64,000 nucleotides of DNA, taken from assembly GCF_030068605.1 (NCBI RefSeq), contig NZ_JASJOU010000004.1:434001-498000 (forward strand), given 5' to 3'. The translations under genes were made by a program, and so were the position numbers. Shown in pieces: positions 38,101-47,877 of this stretch. The stretch is from Xanthocytophaga agilis. Its GTDB lineage: Bacteria; Bacteroidota; Bacteroidia; Cytophagales; 172606-1. The stretch's first letter is position 1, and each line of letters opens with the position of its first letter. The notes beneath the pieces are model-generated. The model saw only the letters and a program-made list of their open reading frames with translations, did no database searches and had not been told where the DNA came from.

Positions 38101-38296
38101 ACCCTTATCGTGTTCCATATCTTTTCTGGAAATGAAGGTTTTAAAAAGAGAGCACTGGTTCGAACGTCCGTTCGGACCTAAAATGAAAGCAACGTCCGTT
38201 GCGTTGGGACAAATTGAGCTATGTTCAGGTTTGTGATAGTACCTAAACAAGGTTTTACCTACCAAAGCAGCGGACGCTCAATGCAGTCAACTTAAG
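38101..38296 (+). repeat. Dispersed repeat, family C (copy 1)
   Basis: About 195 bp: CCATATCTTTTCTGGAAATG, TTTTAAAAAGAGAGCACTGG, TCGAACGTCCGTTCGGAC, GCAACGTCCGTTGCGTTGG, and on to CAGCGGACGCTCAATGCAGT and CAACTTAAG. An inverted copy is at 60083-60283, and parts at 44140-44310 and 59611-59690. Several short palindromes (GAACG/CGTTC type) lie inside. Confidence 0.75.
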
Positions 38297-38319
38297 AAAA
38301 CCACTCAAACTACCTTACC

Positions 38320-38433
38320 TGTCCTTCTGGAAGAATCTTGTGGCAAGACCGGCGGCCTTTCCGACTAGAGAGTATTTTTTCTCTCAAAAACCAAACGTAG
38401 CTCTATTTGTCACAAGATTCTTTCAGAAGGACA
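38320..38433 (-). repeat. Dispersed hairpin repeat, family A (copy 7, inverted)
   Basis: 114 bp with arms TGTCCTTCTGGAAGAATCTT and GATTCTTTCAGAAGGACA: relative to copy 5, the GGATCTCG to GAATCTTG changes occur on both arms, keeping the stem paired. Core GACCGGCGGCC shows reverse orientation. Confidence 0.88.
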
Positions 38434-38550
38434 ATAAAGAAATATGAAAAATAAGAAATAAACTCCCTTACCTTGACAGCATTGAACGGACGCTTACGCC
38501 AGAAATTTTCTTTATTTCCTGAAAAAGTTATGGGACACGACAATGGTTAG

Positions 38551-38665
38551 CTTTTGATCTTGCGGGTGAGAGCATCGCCGGAGGTATCCTGTTCTTTAGC
38601 AAGCAAAAAATGAAGAAGCTACAAGTAGAGTGATGAAAACCACAATAAACAAACTCAGGACGATA
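38551..38665 (+). repeat. Partial family B repeat
   Basis: Only the 3' half is recognisable: TCTTGCGGGTGAGAGCATCG..., AGCAAGCAAAAAATGAAGAA, and GATGAAAACCACAATAAACA. Followed directly by a family D hairpin. Confidence 0.6.
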
Positions 38666-38679
38666 GCTTCCTCAAAACT

Positions 38680-38750
38680 AACCCAAGCCTACACTCTTTG
38701 CAAAAGTATAAGCTTGGGTTTTACTCATATCCTAAACTTGGGATGACTCA
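38680..38750. repeat. Family D hairpin repeat (copy 1), terminator-like
   Basis: AACCCAAGC...GCTTGGGTT stem (38680-38720) followed by TTTACTCATATCC and GGGATGACTCAT. Downstream of the chemoreceptor gene end (38763, minus strand); the run of A before the stem is short, so it may terminate plus-strand transcripts better. Confidence 0.75.
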
Positions 38751-38762
38751 TATAGTAGATAG

Positions 38763-40469
38763 TTACGCACCTACTGTATACTCACTCAGATCAATCGTAT
38801 TTTTCTTTTTGGACGCCTGTTCTGCCATTTTTTGAAGTTTTTGATAAGCAAATTTTTCCAGTTTAAAGAAAGAGATAACATCTTTCAGTTGTTCTGCCTG
38901 AGCCGATAGTTCTTCAGAGCTGGTTGCCATCTCTTCAGATGCTGCTGCATTCTGCTGAATTACCTGATTCAGTTGTTGTATAGCCAGACTTATTTGTTCC
39001 GTACCTGAATTCTGTTCCAGGCTTGCAGCTGATATCTCCTGCACCAGATGAGAGGTTTTCTGAATATTAGGCACCAGTTGCTCCAGTATTTTGCCTGATT
39101 TGTCTGCTGTCAGCACACTGGATTTGGATAGTCCGTCAATTTCCAAGGCTGCTGTCTGACTTCTCTCTGCCAGTTTGCGAACCTCTGCTGCCACAACGGC
39201 AAATCCTTTACCATGTTCTCCGGCACGGGCTGCCTCTACCGCTGCATTCAAGGCCAACAGATTGGTCTGACGGGCAATCTCACCTACAATGGAAATCTTT
39301 TCAGCAATAATCTTCATGGATGCGACCGTATTGCGTACCGATTCATTGCCTGTTTTGATATCTTCTGTTGCTTGCAGAGCAATCTTCTCGGTTTGTTGTG
39401 CATTGTCTGTATTCTGGCTTATGTTTGAACTCATTTGTTCAATAGATGAAGATACTTCTTCGATAGAGGCGGCCTGTTCGGTTGCTCCCTGAGATACCTG
39501 TTGAGCTGATGCACTCATCTGCAAACTGGCCGAAGCTATGTTATCAGCACCCTGCATAATCATGCCCATAATATCCCGCAGGCGATTGACCATCTCTGTT
39601 AATGCCGTATCCAGTTCGCCTTCTGCCTGATGACTTTGATCTATAGAAAGATCTCCTGCCGCCACACGTTTAGCCAGATCCACACTGGAACGTAACTTAC
39701 TGATCATATATCGAATCTGATCCAGCAGCGCACCTATTTCATCATGATCATAATCGTCAATGGTTACAGAGAAGTTGCCTGCAGCCAATGAGGTGATAGC
39801 ATCGTGTGCCTGTTTCAATGATTTTCGCAGTGAGGTAATGATCCAGAAGCCAATACCCGCAGCCACAAGTGCACCTATTCCTACCAACAGAAGCATTGTA
39901 GTTTGTCCATCTGCATAAATGGCTGCTGTTTCTTCTTTTGCTTTTGCCAGAGAGTCTTCATTGCGTTTTACTATTCTGCTCATAATGGCAGAAGACTCGG
40001 TGGCTATCTTTCTGTTTACTGTACTGGATAGCATATACGCTGCCTGGTTGCTTGAGTCTGTATTAAGTGTAAAGGCAAGATATTTTAGTTTCTTAAAGTT
40101 TTTATTATAGTCTTTCCATGCTGTTTGGAACTGTCCGATCAGCTCCTGATCTTCTTTGCTGGAGAGGGATTGCAACTCTTCCAATCGTTTACTCATATCG
40201 ACATTGCGTGACTCACTGTCATCAATCCACTCCTGCATCTGGTCCTTATCACGAGTGATAATCAAGTCTTTTTCTCTCTTGGTAATAAACTGGACATCTT
40301 CAGCAATTTTAGCTGATAAAGTGATTAATCGGGCATTTATATCGACAATCTGATTCACCCGTGCATTGATAATGCTGGTGTTGCGATTGCCCATAAAGAA
40401 GATCACTCCTGCTAAAAGCAGAAGTGCGGAAAACGCTAGAATTAGTTTTACTTTTATTGAGAGTTGCAT
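38763..40469 (-). CDS. Methyl-accepting chemotaxis protein
   Basis: 568 aa. Helix TM1 at 8-26, a periplasmic four-helix bundle sensor (about 30-190), TM2 at 191-212, HAMP (213-265) and a long signalling domain (about 300-545) with the conserved hairpin tip [20 protein letters not shown] followed by [20 protein letters not shown]. It should sense a signal in the periplasm and steer the CheA kinase. No che genes are in the window, so it is an isolated receptor; in gliding Bacteroidota such receptors may act on motility or other outputs. The ligand is unknown. The gene is monocistronic. Confidence 0.93.
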   Translation of the reverse strand: MQLSIKVKLILAFSALLLLAGVIFFMGNRNTSIINARVNQIVDINARLITLSAKIAEDVQFITKREKDLIITRDKDQMQEWIDDSESRNVDMSKRLEELQSLSSKEDQELIGQFQTAWKDYNKNFKKLKYLAFTLNTDSSNQAAYMLSSTVNRKIATESSAIMSRIVKRNEDSLAKAKEETAAIYADGQTTMLLLVGIGALVAAGIGFWIITSLRKSLKQAHDAITSLAAGNFSVTIDDYDHDEIGALLDQIRYMISKLRSSVDLAKRVAAGDLSIDQSHQAEGELDTALTEMVNRLRDIMGMIMQGADNIASASLQMSASAQQVSQGATEQAASIEEVSSSIEQMSSNISQNTDNAQQTEKIALQATEDIKTGNESVRNTVASMKIIAEKISIVGEIARQTNLLALNAAVEAARAGEHGKGFAVVAAEVRKLAERSQTAALEIDGLSKSSVLTADKSGKILEQLVPNIQKTSHLVQEISAASLEQNSGTEQISLAIQQLNQVIQQNAAASEEMATSSEELSAQAEQLKDVISFFKLEKFAYQKLQKMAEQASKKKNTIDLSEYTVGA

Positions 40470-41167
40470 GCTCGTAAGACTTTTGGAAGCTTTTAGTAAT
40501 AGAAATACAGACTGATGAATCCAGAAGAGGCTATAGTATTTTGTTAATCTGGCCTTTGGGTATTACTTATTGAATTTTATATTGCCTGATAACATGTATT
40601 TTTTGCTAGTAAAATAGACTAATTTTCGCTAGTTATTTTTATTATATCGTTGTAATAGGTATGTGTGAACTTTTTTCTGTATAAGGTAGCAGGTAACGAA
40701 GGTCTTTTTCTTTTTTATTTGTATTGAAAAATATCCTGAAGTTTCTGATAAATAAACTGGAGTTCTGGTACTATTTAAAGTTAATTGCTCTTTATAGGTA
40801 TTAATTCAGGTAATAGATAAAGAAAAATTTTACTCCCGACAACTTCGCATCTCTACATAAAAACTACGAGTACTAATGTCCTGAACGGATGTGTTTTAGC
40901 TATAGATAAGTAATCAAAAGTAGAAAGAAAAATAACCAAAGGATATATGGTTTTGAGTAGATTCTTACATACTTCTGAATAGTAAGATTATGCTCTTGAA
41001 AGAGAGATGGAGAGGAGAAAATGCATAAAACCTACATTGTTCTTCAGAGTGAAAAACTCCAAAGAACAATGTACTTCTTATGTAAAATTTTGTCTTTGAA
41101 AGCTATAAACGTTCTTATCCACACACCGGAAATCAAACTTGCCAGTATGGTTGTATGATCTGAGCTA
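40470..41167. other. Intergenic region with one strong hairpin
   Basis: Nearly 700 bp, AT-rich and without coding signals. At 41034-41072 the arms ACATTGTTCTT and AAGAACAATGT, with inner GAGT/ACTC, form a strong hairpin; it may terminate the Crp/Fnr gene (ends 41168, minus strand), though no T run follows on that strand. Confidence 0.5.
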
Positions 41168-41749
41168 CTAGGAGGATACCAGTCTTTTTCGGATTCGGCT
41201 TAAGGATTGCGGTTTCACACCTACAAATGAAGACGTATAGTATTGAGGAATGCGTTGTTGTAAATCAGGATAGGTTTCCATAAAATGCAGATACCGTTTT
41301 TCAGGAGGATGTGTATACAGGGATGTGATCTTACGGATGGCGTCTACAAAAATCTGCTCACATACAATCCTGCCAAACTTTTGTCCTTCTCTGATCTGTT
41401 CATAAAACACCTGAAGATGATCATAGGAGATAGTCAGAAAGTGGCTATCCTCAATAAACTGGATATTTTTATTAGAGGCTGAGTGATCCAGAAAACTTTC
41501 ATAATTGCATATAAAGTTGCCTTCTTTTCCAAAGTCATAAATCATTTCCTCCCCATCATTATTGATAAAATACCGTATGAGGCCCTTTACAAGAAACCCT
41601 ACCTGACGACACACCTCACCCTCTTGCAGGAAATAGTCTCCTTTGGCAGCTGTCTTTTCTTTAAACAGCTGCTTTATACAGGTAATTTCTCGTTCATCAA
41701 GAGAAATTACACTACTGATAGCCTGAATTAGGGTGGTGTGCATGGACAA
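41168..41749 (-). CDS. Crp/Fnr family transcriptional regulator
   Basis: 193 aa. Effector beta-roll (about 25-115, AKGDYFLQEGEVCRQVGFLV, DGEEMIYDFGKEGNFIC) and a C-terminal winged helix with YYTSSFVGVKPQSLSRIRKR. Same short subtype as the protein at 29899-30486, with similar recognition helix ((V/K)(T/P)xSLSRIRKR), so the two may bind related sites. No Cys cluster for an Fe-S centre is present, so it is not a classical FNR oxygen sensor. Stands alone; targets unknown. Confidence 0.87.
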   Translation of the reverse strand: MSMHTTLIQAISSVISLDEREITCIKQLFKEKTAAKGDYFLQEGEVCRQVGFLVKGLIRYFINNDGEEMIYDFGKEGNFICNYESFLDHSASNKNIQFIEDSHFLTISYDHLQVFYEQIREGQKFGRIVCEQIFVDAIRKITSLYTHPPEKRYLHFMETYPDLQQRIPQYYTSSFVGVKPQSLSRIRKRLVSS

Positions 41750-42230
41750 TAAAAATTAAGCGTTTGTCTACGAAGCTAGGAGAAAACAGAGAAATGTCCT
41801 AACAGAATAAAAATGTTGAAACATGAAATACGGATCCCTAGAGTTTATGTTTGGTTGTATAGATGCCTAGGGCATTTTTTCCTGCAAGGTTGACTCCTTA
41901 TGTCGTCTCATATCTTTTCTGAAAATAAAGAAAGTCTCCGACGCAAGTATTTACCTCATGTTTTTAACTAAAGAGAGTTTATTTCTTTTTCTCTTGTTTC
42001 TTTCAGAAGGACAAATAGGGAGGGCGTTTTTTCTTAAGTTCACATCATTAAACAGATGTTGCTTTCAGATCCGAACAGGCATCTGAGCCAGTGTCTTCTT
42101 TCCTTAAACTATTGAAAAGCAATCTGAGAAAATGAATTTCAAAAGCAAACAGAGCCTATGCTAAAGCACAGACTCTGTATTACTATAGGTTAAGTTAGAT
42201 AATAAAAATACTCTTTCTAATATCAAACCA
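41750..42230. other. Intergenic region with repeat remnants
   Basis: Fragments of several repeat families: GTATAGATGCCTAGGGCATT and TTTTCCTGCAAGGTTGAC (family B), CTCATATCTTTTCTGAAAAT (family C end), TTTCTTTCAGAAGGACAAAT (family A right arm, about 41997-42014). At 42149-42177 a weak CAGAG...CTCTG hairpin may end the astacin gene. Confidence 0.55.
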
Positions 42231-43847
42231 TTATAATGGATATGGAATCGGATAGATGTATCCCCGGCGTGATATATTGTTGTTAGCGTCGGTCAGCCAG
42301 ATTCGTTCAAGCGTAGTGGCACACAGACTTTCTCCGGCTCCAGGTTGTAGAGTCCAGCTGTTTCCATTCCATTTATACAGATTCTTCTCCCACTTTTCTA
42401 ACATAAACAGTTTGTTATCAGGGCTAATACTGATGTCGTGTACCTGCTTGCCTAGTGGAAGCCACTCTACACCATTGTATAGAAATGGTTGATATTGGCT
42501 ATCAACAATAACAATAACATTATTGGAAAATGCAGCTATCTGATTGCCTCCCTTGTTACCACCTATTGCCGTCCAGGTTGCTGTGTTTTCATTCCATTTG
42601 AATATTTTATGCCCTCCTGGAGCTAGTTCTGTTCCAAGCCGGAATACACTTCCAATACTATTGATGGCAAGATCCACTGCCTGACCAGGTACCTGTTTCC
42701 ACTGATTATTAACCAGCCGATAAATGTATCCTCCGGCTGTGCAAAGCCAGGGTTGTCCATTAGGCATAACGGCTACATGTACACCTCCTTGGTCCGGATC
42801 AATATCTTGCCAGCTACTACCTGTCCACTTGGAAATAATATAACCACCAGGAGCATTTACTGTACCTACTTTGTAAATAGAACCATCTGCTCCCGCTACA
42901 ATTTCGCGTGCTTTACCTGCTATCGGATCAAAGGTGGGCGAAGCCGGATACATATCATTGATACAGTTGATATCTGCTTGAGAGAGTCCTTCTCTTTGTG
43001 CCTCATAGGTATTGCCACTGGTTGTTGTGATTACTGGTTTGGATGGATCAATAGCTGCTTTGGAAGAATAACTGCCATACAGCATAACAGAACCAAAATC
43101 AAAGTTACTGTGATCAAATCCATTGTAGCCAAACTCAGCCCATTTCTTAAACTGATCTCTTATAGCCTGATCGGATTTGATATTATTCCATTTGATAACC
43201 AAATGGTTATCCCGATCAGTACGGCTATGTTCATGGAACAGTCCTACTGCATGGCCTATTTCGTGAATAACAGTGCCTTTGGTGCAGTCTGGTCCCAGAA
43301 TAATAGACTGCTCCTGTGCCTGCATACCCACTGCTGATGAACAGCCTGCCCCGGGCATGAATACAATCCGATGGGATGCATTGGGATTGTTCACAAACTT
43401 CAGGTTTGTCGCCTCCTCCCAATGAGCAATAGCTTGTGTGACCCGTGCTGGATTAGGCAAGGCAGGATCTATTCTGTAATAGACCGTATTGTTAGGCCAG
43501 CGATAGGCCAACATATTACGACCTGTAGCCGACGTACGTCCATTGGGACTTTCCGAGCTTAGCATGTCTTCTGATAAGAGCATATCGCCTTGAAATACAG
43601 CCTGACCCTCTATTTCTTCATAGGTAACAGGTGAACCAAACAGATAACCTGTTTTGACGATTCCTCTTTTACCCGGAAAGGCTATTTCCAGATCTGCCGG
43701 ATTGCTTGTTGTTTCAGAGCCTACGGGTGCCGGATCTTTTACTTCACCCAGTGGTTCTTTACAGCTTTGTACAGATAAACTTAAACCGATAACACAGCCG
43801 GTAAATACTATGCGCAGTGTGCATGCATATAACATAGTTGATTGCAT
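42231..43847 (-). CDS. Astacin-family (M12A) metalloprotease lipoprotein with tectonin-like propeller
   Basis: 538 aa. Lipoprotein signal with Cys29 (LSVQSC). The astacin domain (about 113-308) has the zinc motif HEIGHAVGLFHEH: His195, His199, His205 and catalytic Glu196, and a Met-turn SVMLYG (253-258). The C-terminal half (about 310-538) shows repeats of about 40 residues with GxIYKV/W-G-W patterns (GADGSIYKVGTVNAPGGYII, PNGQPWLCTAGGYIYRL), a tectonin/TECPR-like beta-propeller likely used for binding. A secreted zinc endopeptidase held at the cell surface is predicted. Its promoter carries paired GTTACAATA boxes shared with two other loci. Confidence 0.9.
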   Translation of the reverse strand: MQSTMLYACTLRIVFTGCVIGLSLSVQSCKEPLGEVKDPAPVGSETTSNPADLEIAFPGKRGIVKTGYLFGSPVTYEEIEGQAVFQGDMLLSEDMLSSESPNGRTSATGRNMLAYRWPNNTVYYRIDPALPNPARVTQAIAHWEEATNLKFVNNPNASHRIVFMPGAGCSSAVGMQAQEQSIILGPDCTKGTVIHEIGHAVGLFHEHSRTDRDNHLVIKWNNIKSDQAIRDQFKKWAEFGYNGFDHSNFDFGSVMLYGSYSSKAAIDPSKPVITTTSGNTYEAQREGLSQADINCINDMYPASPTFDPIAGKAREIVAGADGSIYKVGTVNAPGGYIISKWTGSSWQDIDPDQGGVHVAVMPNGQPWLCTAGGYIYRLVNNQWKQVPGQAVDLAINSIGSVFRLGTELAPGGHKIFKWNENTATWTAIGGNKGGNQIAAFSNNVIVIVDSQYQPFLYNGVEWLPLGKQVHDISISPDNKLFMLEKWEKNLYKWNGNSWTLQPGAGESLCATTLERIWLTDANNNISRRGYIYPIPYPL

Positions 43848-43936
43848 TGTTTGTAAGTTGTTTTTATTTAGGTAGTGTATTACAATGTCTTGTCACCGCA
43901 ACTGTCCCGGGCTGGTTGTGGTGACGAAGACAGGAG

Positions 43937-44002
43937 CAAAAGTATAGGGAAGAGAGGAGGGAGGGTTATTACTATTGTAACTGAGTTTGCTCTTATTGTA
44001 AC
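43937..44002 (-). promoter_or_regulatory. Paired-box promoter of the astacin lipoprotein gene
   Basis: On the minus strand: GTTACAATA (43994-44002), 12-bp gap, GTTACAATA (43973-43981), 28-bp gap, then the -7 box TACTTTTG (43937-43944). No TTTG is found 19 bp upstream of the -7 box, so an activator on the repeats probably replaces it. The same spacing is found at 49905-49970 and 47705-47770. Confidence 0.75.
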
Positions 44003-44139
44003 GCTTGGAAAAAGAAGACCAGGAATCCTGTAAGATGTTGATTGTCTGTGAGATTTATAATGGGTTTTTGATGAGAGCAGGGTTGGGGAGAGCAGAAATG
44101 GAATGTTGTGTCCGCTACTTTGGTACAAAAAGAGTCTTG

Positions 44140-44310
44140 TCAGGTTTGTGATAGTATCCAAAAAGGTTTTTAACAACCAACGCAGCGTCTGCTCAATGCT
44201 GTCAACTTAAGGTAGTTTGAGTGGTTTTCTTAAGTTAACTGCATTGAACGGACGTTCAAACCAACGCTATCTTTTTAGAACCTTCATTTCCAGAAAAAAT
44301 CTGAGACAAG
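44140..44310 (-). repeat. Family C repeat (copy 2, rearranged)
   Basis: CAGGTTTGTGATAGTATCC, AACCAACGCAGCGTCTGCTC, GCTGTCAACTTAAGGTAGTT, then the inverted match CTTAAGTTAACTGCATTGAA, CGGACGTTCAAACCAACGCT and TTTTTAGAACCTTCATTTCC. The two halves, joined around GTCAACTTAAG and CTTAAGTTAAC, form a large imperfect palindrome. Confidence 0.65.
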
Positions 44311-44316
44311 ATAAGG

Positions 44317-44398
44317 AGCCAACCTCGCGGGAAAAGGAATCCCTATGCACTTACAGGGCCTTCCACGAGTAAAGTCATCTTTGCTCTCTTTGTGGCTC
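44317..44398 (-). repeat. Family B repeat (partial copy, inverted)
   Basis: GCCAACCTCGCGGGAAAAGG and TTTGCTCTCTTTGTGGCTCC are the complement of the family B start. Only the first 80 bp are kept; the inner hairpin partner is missing. Confidence 0.65.
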
Positions 44399-44487
44399 CT
44401 TTGTTTTGCTTTCATGAAAGAAAATAACTTTTTTTTCTTAAAATTTGAGATAACGTATGTGATGAATTATGTATAAGTTTCCTCGGG

Positions 44488-47400
44488 TTACACCACTGAG
44501 GCAACTTGCCGGGCCAGGTATTCGCTGGGAGTACAATCAAACTGTTCACGGAAGCACTTGGAGAAGTATGGCAGATTATCAAAGCCTACCTGATAGGCCA
44601 CATCTGAAACATTGCCAGCTCTGGCATCAAGCAGTTGAGCGGCTCGTTTCAATCGCATGCTGCGCAAAAATTCGCTGGTCGACTGTCCGGTCAGGGCGGT
44701 GAGTTTGCGATGGAGCTGCATACGGCTCAGGCCTGCTTCACGGGCAAATTCTTCAGACCCAAATTCTGTATTACTCATATTCTCCTCTACCACCTTCAGA
44801 ATACGTTCCAGCAGCTTTTCATCTACCGAACTAACCGCTATATCCGAAGGGGCAATCCGAATTTGTTTGCTAAACCGTTCGCGTAGTTTACGGCGACTTT
44901 CCAGCAAATTACCTACACGTAACCGTAATTCCCGGGCATCAAAGGGTTTGGTCAGGTAATCATCCGCACCTGTCTGAAGTCCCTGTAGTTTGCTTTCCTG
45001 AGTAGCTAATGCCGTTAGCATAATCACTGAAATATGATTGGTGCGTTCATCGGTTTTTAAGCGTTCACATAGTTCCGTACCACTCATTTCGGGCATCATC
45101 AGGTCTGTAATAACCAGATCCGGAATCTGGGCTAGTGCTGTGTCAAATCCTTCTTTCCCATTGCTACTTTCAAGAATGCGATAGGGGCCTTCCAGATGCT
45201 TTCGAATATAGGCACGTAAATCGTCATTGTCTTCTACGATCAGTATCAGTGGTTGTTCATTGCCAGCAACAGTATCTATATCATCTGTAGATTCAACAGA
45301 TGCATTATCAGCTATCTGTTCATAGGATGTTGTAGTAGTAGCAATGGAAGGTATAGGCTCTATATCTGTAGTAGAGCATGGAGCCAATGGCAGTTCGATG
45401 ACAAACCGGGTGCCCTGAAGTGCATCACTGGCTACATATACCTGGCCACCATGCAACTGAACCAACTCTTTTACCAATGCCAGCCCAATACCTGTACCTT
45501 GCTGGTCACTATAATGCTGAGAACCCTGATAAAACCGTTCAAAAACAGAGTTCAGCTGTTCAACAGAAATACCGCTGCCACTATCCTGTACAGTAATTTT
45601 TAATCGGGGAAGTGCATCTGTAACAGAAGGAAGGACTTCTGCCCGAAGGGATACCTCTCCATTGTTAGGCGTAAATTTAAAGGCATTGGATAGCAGGTTG
45701 GCAAAAATCTTATGGAGTTTGTCTGAGTCAAAGGCATAATATAACTCCTTTGCCGGCAAATCCAGTTTGAATGCAATTTCACGAGATTCAGCCAGAGACG
45801 AGAACGAAGCCGTGAGTAGACGAAAGAACTGACTGAGATTACCTGCCTGTGGCTGTAAGTGCATCTTCCCGGATTCCAGTTTGGATAGATCCAGCAATTG
45901 ATTGATCAGCTCTAGCAGGCGACCTGCATTACGATGCATACTGGTTACTTCTCCAGAACCAAAAGAAAGCGTTTCCGGATGGCCAGCACCTTTGCCAGCT
46001 TCCAGCTTATCCTGCAGATTGCCCAGAATAAGTGTTAATGGTGTACGAAATTCATGGGATATATTGGCAAAGAATGTAGACTTTACCTGATCCAGTTCTT
46101 TTAATTTCGTTGTTTGCTCTGCCAGTTGTCTGGATTGTTGACTAAGTGTTTCATTGATGATAGATAGTTGCTCGGACTGGGAGGATAGTAGTTCATTGGT
46201 ATGGGCAAGTTCCTCATTTTTCTGGCTGATTTCCAGGCTTTTTTCAACCAGTAACCGATTGTTTCGTATTTTCAGTCGCTGACGGCTCACAATCAGTCCG
46301 CCAATGATCAGAGTTGCCAGCAAGCCCAGTCCAATAATATTGCGTAGTAATGCTTCCTTTTCGCTTTCTTTTTTCAGAAGTTCAATCTCTGCCTGTTTCT
46401 TTTCAGTTTCGTAGTCTGCCTGTAATTTGGCAATCTGACGGGTGTTCTCGTCATTGCGGAGTGAATCCTGCGTTTGGATAAACCGTGACTGATAGTCGTA
46501 AGCTTGCTGGTATTTTTTCTGCCTGGAGGCCAGTTGTGATAAGAGTTGGTAAAGTTCTGCCACCAGACTTTTGATTTCCATCTGTCGGGCCATTTGCAGT
46601 GCCTGCTGTGCATTGGCTTCACTTTTTGTTAATTCATCTGTTTTCTGGTATACATAGGCCAGTCCTGTGAGGACATACGGTATAGTATAGGGATCTTTCA
46701 CTTCCTGCTGAAGTCTTAACCCCTGATTAAGATATTCAAGTGCTTTGGAATACTGTTGAAGGCCTCCATCCGGTAGTCCGCCATATACCAGACCCATATT
46801 GATAAAACAGGCAGCCTGAATATCTTTATCCTGTTCTGTAAGCCCGTCTAAGGCTTTGGTAAAATAAGGCAATGCTTTCTGATACTCTTTCTGTCGCATA
46901 TGCAAATCCCCGAGATTGTTCAGTACCTGGCTTACCGGCCTTCCTCTGGTGAAACGTTTTTTCTTTAGTTCCAGTGACTTCTGATAATATACAATGGCTT
47001 GGGGATAATCTTCCAGTTCACTGTATATATTACCCAGGAAGTTATAGATATTGGCTATCCGGATGTCATCTTCCAGCTTTTCTGCAATTTTCAATCCTTT
47101 CAGATAGTACTCAGTAGCTTTGGGACGGTTATCCTGTTTGTGATAGACCATACCAATATTAAGCATCAGGGCCAGCTCTCCTGGTAAATCGCCAAGTTCC
47201 TGGGAGAGTGGTAATGCTTTATCATAGTATGCCATTGCCTGTGCATATTTATTCTGATGCGAATAGCCTATACCCAACCGATTGAATGCCTGAGCCATTC
47301 CTTTCTTAAAATCCAGTTGCTGACTAAGCTGTAATGCCTGGGTAGCATAGGCAATGGCTTTGGCAGGGTCAGCAGCATTGTAGTGAAAGCTTAGTTGATT

Positions 47401-47631
47401 CAATACATTGATTCGGCTTGTGTCTTTGGCAAGTTTTAATTGCTGTAGCAGGCTATCTGCTTCAGTATCTTGTGCCTGAAGTACAACAACAGCGAAAAGC
47501 GCTGCTATTGTGAGCAGACAGGCCTTACCTAGCCATGTGGTATGCCCTAACGGAACAGAAGAACATACACAAAGATGTTGGGGCCCTCTCGCTTTGTGTA
47601 GTGTGTAAGGAGTTTGGTTCTTTGATATCAT
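44488..47631 (-). CDS. Hybrid two-component sensor: TPR, histidine kinase, receiver, AraC output
   Basis: 1047 aa. A signal-like hydrophobic segment (about 34-52), a periplasmic TPR array (about 80-395), a membrane helix at 431-449, a coiled-coil linker (455-515), a histidine kinase with phospho-acceptor His526 (SHEFRTPLTL), N-box NLLSNAFKFTPN (646-657) and DSGSGIS / GTGIGLALVKEL, a receiver domain (795-910) with Asp843 (VITDLMMPEMSG) and Lys895 (TKPF), and an AraC-type output domain (940-1047). It is a one-protein signalling system like the HTCS glycan sensors but with TPRs as sensor. It faces a divergent promoter with paired GTTACMATA boxes, and is a candidate regulator of these. Confidence 0.93.
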   Translation of the reverse strand: MISKNQTPYTLHKARGPQHLCVCSSVPLGHTTWLGKACLLTIAALFAVVVLQAQDTEADSLLQQLKLAKDTSRINVLNQLSFHYNAADPAKAIAYATQALQLSQQLDFKKGMAQAFNRLGIGYSHQNKYAQAMAYYDKALPLSQELGDLPGELALMLNIGMVYHKQDNRPKATEYYLKGLKIAEKLEDDIRIANIYNFLGNIYSELEDYPQAIVYYQKSLELKKKRFTRGRPVSQVLNNLGDLHMRQKEYQKALPYFTKALDGLTEQDKDIQAACFINMGLVYGGLPDGGLQQYSKALEYLNQGLRLQQEVKDPYTIPYVLTGLAYVYQKTDELTKSEANAQQALQMARQMEIKSLVAELYQLLSQLASRQKKYQQAYDYQSRFIQTQDSLRNDENTRQIAKLQADYETEKKQAEIELLKKESEKEALLRNIIGLGLLATLIIGGLIVSRQRLKIRNNRLLVEKSLEISQKNEELAHTNELLSSQSEQLSIINETLSQQSRQLAEQTTKLKELDQVKSTFFANISHEFRTPLTLILGNLQDKLEAGKGAGHPETLSFGSGEVTSMHRNAGRLLELINQLLDLSKLESGKMHLQPQAGNLSQFFRLLTASFSSLAESREIAFKLDLPAKELYYAFDSDKLHKIFANLLSNAFKFTPNNGEVSLRAEVLPSVTDALPRLKITVQDSGSGISVEQLNSVFERFYQGSQHYSDQQGTGIGLALVKELVQLHGGQVYVASDALQGTRFVIELPLAPCSTTDIEPIPSIATTTTSYEQIADNASVESTDDIDTVAGNEQPLILIVEDNDDLRAYIRKHLEGPYRILESSNGKEGFDTALAQIPDLVITDLMMPEMSGTELCERLKTDERTNHISVIMLTALATQESKLQGLQTGADDYLTKPFDARELRLRVGNLLESRRKLRERFSKQIRIAPSDIAVSSVDEKLLERILKVVEENMSNTEFGSEEFAREAGLSRMQLHRKLTALTGQSTSEFLRSMRLKRAAQLLDARAGNVSDVAYQVGFDNLPYFSKCFREQFDCTPSEYLARQVASVV

Positions 47632-47704
47632 CCTTTGAAGCGGGTAGTGAAAAAATACTATAAAGAATGGCCTGGCAGCAAGATTTTGTCCATTTCAGGA
47701 CTAT

Positions 47705-47770
47705 GTTACCATACTATAAAACAGAGTTACAATACTGTTAACAGCTACTATATCTCAGACTATACTTTTG
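47705..47770 (+). promoter_or_regulatory. Paired-box promoter upstream of the DinB-like pseudogene
   Basis: GTTACCATA (47705-47713), 12-bp gap, GTTACAATA (47726-47734), 28-bp gap, TACTTTTG (47763-47770). Architecture identical to the boxes at 43.9 and 49.9 kb but on the plus strand. It lies 74 bp upstream of the divergent hybrid-sensor gene start. Confidence 0.72.
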
Positions 47771-47877
47771 CCATCGTCTCTGATAGCATTGGAGATGAAG
47801 TAATTTGCTTGTTTACCAGGCTCTTATCTTAACAATACACATTAGTTAACTTTCACGCTTTATTGTAAACTTCAATT

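Noticed and set aside
42753-43337. 194-codon plus-strand frame
   Set aside because: Antisense to the astacin gene, which has clear zinc-binding motifs.
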